In this document: positions 1 through 5,566 of the stretch, piece by piece | How the letters are laid out: each line of letters starts with the position of its first letter | Numbering within the stretch: the first letter of the stretch is position 1 | Assembly: GCA_937930135.1 (NCBI GenBank) | Contig: CALGVO010000157.1 | Location: 1-10,341 of the forward strand | Source: an uncultured Synechococcus sp. | Lineage (GTDB): Bacteria; Cyanobacteriota; Cyanobacteriia; PCC-6307; Cyanobiaceae | Direction: 5' to 3' | Length of the DNA stretch: 10,341 bases | The notes under the pieces: generated by a model | What the model was told of the DNA's origin: nothing | Databases searched by the model: none | The model's input: only the letters and a program-made list of their open reading frames with translations | Program-made: the position numbers and the translations under genes

Positions 1-200
1 CGTTTGCTCGGGCCGCGACTCACCATCAACACCGCCTCCTCCAGGAGCTCGGGATGGTCACCGATGCAGGTGATCCATTCCCGGAATTCCTGGGTGATCG
101 CATAGCTGTCCTCGTAACGCTCAGCGCTGTCGAGAACAGCGATCCGGGTGGTGGCCCAGCATGTGGCGACGCTGACGCGGCGTTCCATTGCTGCATCCAT
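1..200 (-). CDS. Unknown small protein, N-terminal 66 residues (partial at left edge)
   Basis: I do not recognise this protein. The reading frame runs without a stop from the ATG at 200 to the window edge, so only the first 66 residues are visible and the full length is unknown. The ATG is chosen because a GGGAG ribosome binding site lies 6 bases upstream, and the frame closes with a stop at 236-234. A second ATG four codons in (188) is possible. About 76% of third positions are G or C, as expected for a gene here. The visible part is a soluble mix of likely helices with acidic stretches (SAERYEDSY, HPELLEEAV), two cysteines (14 and 45), and no signal peptide or membrane segment. It lies 96 bases downstream of the helicase gene on the same strand and could be co-transcribed with it. 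No function is assigned. Confidence 0.6.
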   Translation of the reverse strand, partial: MDAAMERRVSVATCWATTRIAVLDSAERYEDSYAITQEFREWITCIGDHPELLEEAVLMVSRGPSK

Positions 201-296
201 GATCTGCTCCCAGATGGTGATCAGGCTGATGGTTCAAGGGGACCGATCAGGCCTGCATTCGCAGAACGTCGCATTTTTCTCTGCAGAAAGGTGTCG

Positions 297-1763
297 TCAA
301 CGCTGCAAAAAGCGGGGAAGTTCGGGAGTGCGCATGCGGATCACGGCCCCGGCTCCATCGTTCACAGCTTCCAGAGGAAGGCTCGGACCGCGCCAGCTGG
401 TGCCTTCTCCTTCGTCTGCCGCTTGATCGGGGACCTGGGTGCGGATCCGGTAAGGCTCGGAGCAGGCCCAGGTGCGGGCGTAGCCCATCAGCAGTGGGTC
501 CGCTGGAGCAAAGATGAAGGAGGGATCCCTGGGGATCGCTTCCGTCGCCGCCCGCTCGTCGCTCATGCGCACGGCCCGGGTGATCCCCTGAAGGAAGCGG
601 CTTCGGGTCACCACAGTGGTGAGATACGCCACAACCCGCAGGCGGGGCGCGTCGAACCCTTCGGCACACATGTCGATGCTCACGAGCCAATCGGCCCTGC
701 CGTTCTCAAACGTGCCCAGGCGCTGCGAGGCCTCCGGATCCTGGGAATGCACCAGATCGACCCGATCGCCCTGCTCCACCAGCAAACGGCTGATGCTGCT
801 GGCGTGGTCGATGTCGCGGGCGATCACCAGTCCCGCCGCCCGGGGGTGGCGTTTGCGCACTGTCGCCAGTTGCCGCCTGGCCCGTAGCAGCAGTTGCAGA
901 GCGATGCTGCTGGAGTCGGAGAGGCGGATGGCCCGCCGCAGGTTGCGGGCCCGCCAGCTCTCCCGTTGTTCGGCGGAGAGCGGCGACACATCCCGATCGG
1001 GGAGGCCCTCGCGGCTGTGTTCCACCCAGCCATCCTGAAAACGGAACTCGAGGGGGCGTACATCTCCGGCGGCGATCAGCTCCCGTGGCTCCACGCTGAG
1101 ATCGGGGCTGATCTGTTCCACCAGTCCGCCACCGTTGTCCACGCGCACGCGTCGCGCGGCGCAGAAGGCGAGGTTGTCGGCACGGAACGGGGTGCCGGTG
1201 AGTCCGAGCCTCAGGCGACAGTGCTGGCTGAGATCGAGAAAGGTGCGTCCCCAGATCGGCCCATCCGCTTCCTCCGGATCCACCCCTAAATGGTGGGCTT
1301 CATCGGCGATCGCCAGCAGTCCCTCCGGGCGCCAGCGCGCCAGTGCCGCCAACAGGCTCTGCCGCTGCCGCCCGGCCCCCTGATAAGTCACCAGCCAGCC
1401 ATCGGCCTGGCGATGGTCTCCGTCCGCAGTCCACTCCACCAGCTCCAGACCCACCCGACTGGCGGCACTGCGCCACTGCTGCAGGATCGAGGTGCGATGG
1501 CAGAACACCATGAAGTGCTGCAGTCGCCCTTCCGCTTGCATGCTGCGGAAGCTCAGCAGCGCCCCCAGGGTCTTGCCGGCACCGGGCCCGGCATGCACCA
1601 GCACATCGCGGCCGGCCGTGCTGGCGGGATCAAGTCGCCGCCGCAGCAACTGAATCAGCTGTTGTTGCCATTGTCGCGGCCGGATGAACGGACCGCCACT
1701 GAGCTGAAACGAGTTTGAGGTGATCGGCCCGGCCCGGAAGATAGGTCTTTCTAACCATTCCAA
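297..1763 (-). CDS. Superfamily 2 DEAH-box helicase/ATPase (SSL2/COG1061-like)
   Basis: This 488-residue protein is a predicted ATP-dependent nucleic acid translocase or helicase, presumably cytoplasmic. All core motifs are visible: RPRQWQQQL near 28-36 (Q-motif-like), Walker A GPGAGKT at 59-65, motif Ia around 86-97 ending QQW, TYQGA at 126-130, DEAH at 154-157, motif III LTGTPFRAD at 188-196, motif V AEGFDAPRL near 367-375, and motif VI QGITRAVR at 392-399 with both arginine-finger positions. The FCHRTSILQQW-TYQ-DEAHH-TGTPFRAD pattern is typical of COG1061/'type III restriction res-subunit' annotations. No nuclease, methyltransferase or zinc finger domain is visible, so it is an orphan helicase rather than evidently part of a restriction system. 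The start is TTG at 1763: a stop lies four codons upstream, and the next starts in frame would remove the Q-motif-like region or Walker A. The C-terminal ~85 residues after motif VI are unassigned. Confidence 0.85.
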   Translation of the reverse strand: MEWLERPIFRAGPITSNSFQLSGGPFIRPRQWQQQLIQLLRRRLDPASTAGRDVLVHAGPGAGKTLGALLSFRSMQAEGRLQHFMVFCHRTSILQQWRSAASRVGLELVEWTADGDHRQADGWLVTYQGAGRQRQSLLAALARWRPEGLLAIADEAHHLGVDPEEADGPIWGRTFLDLSQHCRLRLGLTGTPFRADNLAFCAARRVRVDNGGGLVEQISPDLSVEPRELIAAGDVRPLEFRFQDGWVEHSREGLPDRDVSPLSAEQRESWRARNLRRAIRLSDSSSIALQLLLRARRQLATVRKRHPRAAGLVIARDIDHASSISRLLVEQGDRVDLVHSQDPEASQRLGTFENGRADWLVSIDMCAEGFDAPRLRVVAYLTTVVTRSRFLQGITRAVRMSDERAATEAIPRDPSFIFAPADPLLMGYARTWACSEPYRIRTQVPDQAADEGEGTSWRGPSLPLEAVNDGAGAVIRMRTPELPRFLQR

Positions 1764-1771
1764 TCCCCTCC
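1764..1771 (-). promoter_or_regulatory. Ribosome binding site deciding the TTG start of the helicase
   Basis: On the minus strand GGAGGGGA directly precedes the TTG codon at 1763. The GGAGG core is only 3 bases from the start codon, shorter than usual. It is nevertheless a strong anti-Shine-Dalgarno match, and the in-frame stop at 1775-1773 allows no earlier start. Confidence 0.5.
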
Positions 1772-1820
1772 GTCATCTTTACCGTCCGGCCAACAGCGAT
1801 CGGGTTTCGCCCGCCCAGCC

Positions 1821-1997
1821 ATGGCCAGCCGTCGTTCCTCCTCGCGACCCAGCCACAACCAGCGTCAGTGCCTCCACCGCTGCTGGTGCCAGGAGTGCGA
1901 TATCGACCCGCTGATCCTGCGGGCCCGCCTGCTCCGCCACCAGGGACTGCAGAGCCAGGCCCGGGCGGTGGAGCAAGAAGTGCGCCCCCTGTTCTGA
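1821..1997 (+). CDS. Small cysteine-cluster protein of unknown function (58 aa)
   Basis: This short frame starts at ATG 1821 and stops at TGA 1995-1997. I infer it is a real gene from codon use: 50 of 58 codons end in G or C. The protein also looks non-random. A basic Ser/Arg-rich N-terminus (1-16) leads to CLHRCWCQEC (17-26), four cysteines spaced x3, x1, x2, with His12 and His19 nearby. A predicted amphipathic helix (29-54) follows, ending in VRPLF. The cysteine spacing could bind zinc or an iron-sulfur cluster, but it matches no family I can name. There is no clear ribosome binding site and no other start codon upstream in frame before a stop. It is divergent from the helicase (57-base gap) and meets the minus-strand gene at 1998 with no spacer. 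It may have been missed in annotation because of its size. Confidence 0.6.
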   Translation: MASRRSSSRPSHNQRQCLHRCWCQECDIDPLILRARLLRHQGLQSQARAVEQEVRPLF

Positions 1998-2576
1998 TCA
2001 GATCGCTTCGGTGTGATTGGTGAGCAGGCGTTCCACCTCCTGCAGCCCTTCGTAGGCCGCCAGGTGGGCCTGTTGGACATCGCCCTGGGCTTCACCAATC
2101 AAGCGGTTGGTGAGGCGTTCCAGCAGCTCCTCCTGGCGTTCCTCCAGCATCACCAGCAGTTCGGTTTCGATCAGATCGCGCACGGCGGATCGGCGCAGGT
2201 GCTGATCGCTGGCCTCATCAAAGGTGCCCTGCACCAGTTCCTGGATGAACAGGCGATGCACCTCACTGCTGCGCAGAAAGCTTTCGGTGGCATTGATGAT
2301 GCCGTCCACCAGGGTGCGATCCGGTTCTGATTCCTGATCGGCGAGCTTGAACTCCCAGTCGAGATGGCGCCGCTGCCAGCCCGCGGCATGAAGGCTGGGC
2401 ATCACCGTTTGGGAGAAGGTGTCCACCGACATTTCATAGATGCGCTCCGCCAGGCGCTCACACCACTCTCGGCCGTGCTCCTGCAGCACCTCCTGCATGG
2501 CGTGGCGTTCCACGGCGTGGCCGCCGTGGTGGCTGTGGCAAACGCCGTCAGGACATTCAATCGCCGTGAGGCCCAT
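1998..2576 (-). CDS. Conserved-looking hypothetical protein with Cys/His-rich N-terminus (192 aa)
   Basis: I cannot assign a function. From the chosen ATG at 2576, the protein begins with IECPDGVCHSHHGGH (6-20): Cys8 and Cys13 in a C-x4-C pair followed at once by His14, 16, 17 and 20. This is a plausible metal-binding segment. The rest (25-192) is predicted almost entirely helical and very acidic, with charged stretches (LEERQEELLERLTNRL, 144-159) that could form a coiled coil. No membrane segment or signal peptide is visible. The frame stays open further upstream to 2828, but that extension would run across the pntA1 start on the opposite strand and reads as low-complexity Pro/Arg-rich sequence. 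The conserved-looking sequence starts at MGLTAIECP, so 2576 is preferred. No good ribosome binding site supports it (AGAGG lies about 19 bases upstream). An alternative start is ATG 2696. Confidence 0.7.
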   Translation of the reverse strand: MGLTAIECPDGVCHSHHGGHAVERHAMQEVLQEHGREWCERLAERIYEMSVDTFSQTVMPSLHAAGWQRRHLDWEFKLADQESEPDRTLVDGIINATESFLRSSEVHRLFIQELVQGTFDEASDQHLRRSAVRDLIETELLVMLEERQEELLERLTNRLIGEAQGDVQQAHLAAYEGLQEVERLLTNHTEAI

Positions 2577-2652
2577 GGGGGGATCGTGACTGGAACCTCT
2601 GCCTAGCCAGTGCTGCGGATGCCCATTCGGATCTTCAGGAAAGTTCCCGGAA

Positions 2653-2664
2653 TCGTGATCACGA
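2653..2664. promoter_or_regulatory. Perfect 12-base palindrome upstream of pntA1, operator candidate
   Basis: TCGTGATCACGA reads the same on both strands and lies 31 bases before the pntA1 ATG, in the 118-base region between divergent genes (2577-2694). A dimeric regulator could bind here, but the sequence does not match the NtcA (GTA-N8-TAC) or cyanobacterial LexA consensus as I know them. I saw no convincing -10/-35 pair in the gap. Confidence 0.35.
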
Positions 2665-2686
2665 CCCCGTAATCTCACTGGGGTCG
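2662..2686 (+). promoter_or_regulatory. Hairpin in the pntA1 leader
   Basis: CGACCCC at 2662-2668 pairs perfectly with GGGGTCG at 2680-2686 around an 11-base loop. The stem ends 8 bases before the ATG, so it sits over the usual ribosome binding site position. The only Shine-Dalgarno-like bases (GGGG, 2680-2683) are inside the stem. If transcribed, it could limit translation of the operon's first gene. No T-run follows, so it is not a classic terminator. Confidence 0.4.
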
Positions 2687-2694
2687 ACGGCGTC

Positions 2695-3840
2695 ATGATC
2701 TTGCCCAGACTTTTCATACCTGTTGAATCTGCGACGGCGGAAACCCGTGTTGCGGCTTCTCCTGAAACCGTCAGGAAATTCATCAGCCTGGGTTGTTCGG
2801 TGACGATCGAACAGGGTGCTGGTGCCACCGCCGGATTTGTGGACAGCGCCTACAGCGAGGCGGGAGCCGAGCTGGTGCCTCCCGGTGATCCCCAGGTCTG
2901 GGAATCTGCTGATGTGCTGCTCTGCGTTCAGCAACCCAGCGCCATTGCTCTCGCCCGCCTGCGCCGCGGTGCGCTGCTGGTGGGCTTGCTTTCCCCTTAC
3001 AGCAACGCTGAGCTGGCCAGTGCACTCCAGAGCGCAGGCCTCTCGGCCATGGCCCTGGAGTTGTTGCCTCGGATCAGTCGCGCCCAGTCGGCGGATGCCC
3101 TCTCCTCTCAGGCCAACATCGCCGGATACAAATCCGTGCTGCTCGGCGCCGGCGCCCTCGACCGATACTTCCCGATGCTGATGACCGCAGCGGGCACCGT
3201 CCAACCTGCCCGTGTGGTGGTACTCGGTGCCGGTGTGGCCGGGTTGCAGGCGGTGGCCACCGCCCGCCGTCTTGGCGCAGTCGTCTATGTAAGCGACATC
3301 CGCCCCGCCGTGAAGGAGCAGGTGGAGTCGCTCGGGGCCCGTTTCATCGATCCCCCGGAGATGGAGGACAAGCCTGCTGAGTCGGGCGGGTATGCCAAGC
3401 AGGCCTCGGAGGCGTTTCTGGCCGCCCAGCGCCAACAGTTGTCCGATCAGCTGGCCGAGGCTGATGTGGCGATCTGCACGGCTCAGGTGCCGGGGCGGCG
3501 CGCGCCTCGCCTGATCAGCGAAGACATGCTCGATCGCATGCGTCCCGGCTCGGTGGTGGTGGATCTGGCCGTGGCCCAGGGCGGAAACTGCGCTGACACC
3601 CAGCCCTCCCAGACCGTGGATCGCAAGGGCGTGAAGCTGATCGGGGCCAACGATCTGCCCTGCACTGTTCCCAATCACGCCAGTGCGCTCTATGCCCGCA
3701 ATCTGCTGGCGCTGTTGGAGCCCACCCTCAAGGATGGTCAGCTCAGCCTCGACACCGAGGACGAACTGATCGCCGGTTGTCTGATCGCCCAGGACGGCAG
3801 CATCCGCCGCGGCGACGTTCTCACCCCCGGAGCCAACTGA
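2695..3840 (+). CDS. pntA: NAD(P) transhydrogenase subunit alpha part 1 (NAD-binding domain I)
   Basis: This is the soluble NAD(H)-binding domain I of the proton-translocating transhydrogenase, which passes hydride from NADH to NADP+ using the proton gradient. At 381 residues it matches the split alpha subunit (PntA1) of cyanobacteria and Rhodospirillum. The N-terminal alanine dehydrogenase-like half starts RLFIPVESA (5-13) with TRVAASPETV (17-26). The loop that binds NAD and contacts domain III is visible at 126-136 (Arg126, Arg129, Gln131, Asp134), followed by SSQANIAGYKS (137-147). The Rossmann motif GAGVAG is at 178-183, and the acidic end of the second strand is at Asp201 (SDIRP). RPGSVVVDLA (283-292) and the PNHAS (326-330) element are also typical. 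The ATG at 2695 has no strong ribosome binding site. TTG at 2701 is an alternative. The stop overlaps the pntA2 start (TGATG). Confidence 0.95.
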   Translation: MILPRLFIPVESATAETRVAASPETVRKFISLGCSVTIEQGAGATAGFVDSAYSEAGAELVPPGDPQVWESADVLLCVQQPSAIALARLRRGALLVGLLSPYSNAELASALQSAGLSAMALELLPRISRAQSADALSSQANIAGYKSVLLGAGALDRYFPMLMTAAGTVQPARVVVLGAGVAGLQAVATARRLGAVVYVSDIRPAVKEQVESLGARFIDPPEMEDKPAESGGYAKQASEAFLAAQRQQLSDQLAEADVAICTAQVPGRRAPRLISEDMLDRMRPGSVVVDLAVAQGGNCADTQPSQTVDRKGVKLIGANDLPCTVPNHASALYARNLLALLEPTLKDGQLSLDTEDELIAGCLIAQDGSIRRGDVLTPGAN

Positions 3841-4145
3841 TGGATTCAAGTTTTGTGAATGCCCTCTGGGTTTTGCTGCTCGGCAGCCTCCTGGGCCTCG
3901 AGCTGATCGGCAAGGTGCCTCCCACCCTGCATACGCCTCTGATGAGCGGCGCTAACGCCATCTCCGGCATCACCGTGCTGGCAGCTCTGACGGCGATCAT
4001 CAAATCGAACGGGAGTATCCCTCTGCTGGTGCTTGGTTCTGTGTCTCTGGGCTTTGCCCTTTTCAACGTGATCGGGGGCTTCCTGGTGACCGATCGCATG
4101 CTCGCCATGTTCAGCCGCAAGCCCGCACGCAAGGAGAACCGCTGA
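3840..4145 (+). CDS. NAD(P) transhydrogenase subunit alpha part 2 (membrane)
   Basis: This is a 101-residue membrane protein equivalent to the C-terminal membrane part of undivided PntA, which helps form the proton channel with PntB. Roughly three hydrophobic helices are visible (7-24, 40-55, 60-84). The family signature PPTLHTPLMSGANAISG (27-43) is present, and the positively charged tail RKPARKENR would face the cytoplasm. The ATG at 3840 overlaps the pntA1 stop by one base, and GGAG at 3829-3832 gives 7-base spacing. An upstream in-frame ATG at 3777 is rejected because it would read out-of-frame sequence inside pntA1. His42 of Thermus thermophilus alpha2, reported in the proton path, appears to correspond to a serine here (ISG, 41-43). 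Often named pntA2 or pntAB. Confidence 0.93.
   Translation: MDSSFVNALWVLLLGSLLGLELIGKVPPTLHTPLMSGANAISGITVLAALTAIIKSNGSIPLLVLGSVSLGFALFNVIGGFLVTDRMLAMFSRKPARKENR
4131..4136 (+). promoter_or_regulatory. Ribosome binding site of pntB
   Basis: AAGGAG lies 8 bases before the pntB ATG, inside the end of pntA2. It is the strongest Shine-Dalgarno site in the operon. It supports the ATG at 4145 and strong independent initiation on pntB. Confidence 0.7.
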
Positions 4146-5566
4146 TGGACATTCTTCAGTACGTCATTGACCTGGTCGCCATCCTGTTGCTGGCCCTGGG
4201 CATCAAAGGTCTCTCGAAGGTGCGCTCTGCTCGGGGCGCCAATCAACTGGCAGCCGTTGCCATGGCTCTTGCTGTGCTCGGTCTGCTGATTCACTATCTG
4301 GGCACGAGCGGCATCAGTGTGGCCGCTTGGAGCTGGATCATCGGAGGCACCGTTACCGGCGGTGTGCTGGGTGCCATCACGGCCCAGCGGGTGCCGATGA
4401 CGTCCATGCCCGAAACCGTCGCCCTCTTCAACGGTTGCGGCGGCATGTCGTCGCTGTTGGTGGCACTGGCCGCAGCCTTCTACCCGAGCGAGCTCGATGC
4501 CACTGGCATGGTCGCAGTGGTCTCGATCGTGATCTCGGTGTTCGTCGGCGCGATCACCTTCACTGGCTCGATCGTGGCCATGGCCAAGCTGCAGGGTTGG
4601 CTGTCGACTCCGGCCTGGATGCAGAGCAAGGCACGCCATTTCTTCAACATCGCTCTGGCCGTTGCTTGCCTCGTGGCAGCGGTTGACCTGATTGCCAAAG
4701 GTGGTGTGAGTGCCCAGGGCCTCTGGCTTTTGGTGATCGCTTCCAGCCTGCTGGGCATCGGCGTCACCCTGCCGATCGGTGGGGCTGACATGCCTGTGGT
4801 GATCTCGCTGCTCAACAGCTACTCCGGTGTGGCCGCCGCCGCCGCCGGTTTCGTGGTGGGCAGCCAGCTCTTGATCGTGGCGGGGGCCATGGTCGGTGCC
4901 GCCGGCCTGATCCTCACCCAGGTCATGTGCAATGGCATGAACCGCTCCCTGGTGTCCGTGCTCTTCGGCGGGGCCCTGGGAGCATCCGCAGCGGCCTCCG
5001 GTGGTGGTGGTGAATACACCAACATCACCAGCTGCAGCGTTGAGGAATGTGCCCTGACCCTCGAGGCTGCCGAACGGGTCGTGATCGTGCCTGGCTACGG
5101 CCTCGCCGTGGCCCAAGCGCAACACACCCTGCGCGAAGTCACCCGTTCTCTGGAAGCGGCAGGTATCCAGGTGGATTACGCCATTCACCCGGTGGCTGGC
5201 CGCATGCCTGGCCATATGAATGTGCTGCTCGCTGAGGCCGATGTGCCCTATGAGCAACTCAAGGAGATGGATGTGATCAATCCCGAGTTCCCGGCCACCG
5301 ATGTGGTGCTGGTGCTCGGTGCCAATGATGTGGTCAATCCCCAGGCCAAGAACGACCCCAATTCGCCGCTTTACGGCATGCCGGTGCTCGATGTGCAGCA
5401 GGCCCGCACGGTGTTTGTGGTGAAGCGGGGCATGAGCGCTGGCTATTCCGGCATCAAAAACGATCTGTTCGAGCTGGCCAACACCTCGATGGTGTTCGGC
5501 GATGCCAAGAAGGTGCTGGGTGATCTTCTTGGAGAGCTCAAGGAGCTGGGCGTCGGCAAGAAGTGA
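4145..5566 (+). CDS. pntB: NAD(P) transhydrogenase subunit beta
   Basis: PntB supplies most of the proton channel (about nine membrane helices, residues 5-285) and the NADP(H)-binding domain III (about 310-473). At 473 residues it is near the family norm. Diagnostic segments are PMTSMPETVALF (84-95), IGGADMPVVISLLNSYSG (211-228), AAAAGF (231-236) and MCNGMNRS (261-268). In domain III there are PGYGLAVAQAQ (316-326), HPVAGRMPGHMNVLLAEA (348-365), GANDVVNP (392-399), and VVKRGMSAGYSGIKN (425-439), where Lys427-Arg428 contact the NADP phosphates in relatives. The residue aligning with E. coli PntB His91, implicated in proton transfer, is Asn96 (VALFN versus VAILH). The ATG overlaps the pntA2 stop by one base, and the TGA lies within the GTGA that starts the next gene. 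Expected location: thylakoid or cytoplasmic membrane. Confidence 0.96.
   Translation: MDILQYVIDLVAILLLALGIKGLSKVRSARGANQLAAVAMALAVLGLLIHYLGTSGISVAAWSWIIGGTVTGGVLGAITAQRVPMTSMPETVALFNGCGGMSSLLVALAAAFYPSELDATGMVAVVSIVISVFVGAITFTGSIVAMAKLQGWLSTPAWMQSKARHFFNIALAVACLVAAVDLIAKGGVSAQGLWLLVIASSLLGIGVTLPIGGADMPVVISLLNSYSGVAAAAAGFVVGSQLLIVAGAMVGAAGLILTQVMCNGMNRSLVSVLFGGALGASAAASGGGGEYTNITSCSVEECALTLEAAERVVIVPGYGLAVAQAQHTLREVTRSLEAAGIQVDYAIHPVAGRMPGHMNVLLAEADVPYEQLKEMDVINPEFPATDVVLVLGANDVVNPQAKNDPNSPLYGMPVLDVQQARTVFVVKRGMSAGYSGIKNDLFELANTSMVFGDAKKVLGDLLGELKELGVGKK

Noticed and set aside
54..887. A 277-codon plus-strand frame over the left edge gene and the helicase 3' half
   Set aside because: It is opposite the helicase, whose motifs V and VI lie in the overlapped part. 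The translated frame has no domain and an Ala/Gly/Pro/His-rich shadow composition.
1305..1314. HIP1-type palindrome GGCGATCGCC, with GCGATCGC again at 10113-10120
   Set aside because: Only two copies were noticed in 10 kb, both inside genes. This is too few to claim the HIP1 enrichment seen in some cyanobacteria.
297..1763. The helicase as the res subunit of a restriction system or a defence island
   Set aside because: No methyltransferase, specificity, nuclease or phage/mobile genes are present around it, and base composition and neighbours look like core genome.
1779..1976. A 65-codon minus-strand frame opposite the Cys-cluster gene
   Set aside because: The plus-strand frame 1821-1997 has the better codon bias and a structured cysteine pattern. 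The minus frame has neither.
2577..2828. N-terminal extension of the 192-residue protein up to 2828
   Set aside because: It would overlap the first 134 bases of pntA1 head-on and adds Pro/Arg-rich sequence. The conserved-looking protein starts at 2576.
2659..3849. A 396-codon open frame antisense to pntA1
   Set aside because: It has a low-complexity Gly/His/Gln composition, no domain, and fully shadows the unambiguous pntA1 gene.
3821..5257. A 478-codon open frame antisense to pntA2/pntB
   Set aside because: It is His/Gln/Gly-rich with no recognisable motif and mirrors the GC-rich codon bias of pntB, whose family identity is certain. Long antisense frames are expected in high-GC genes.
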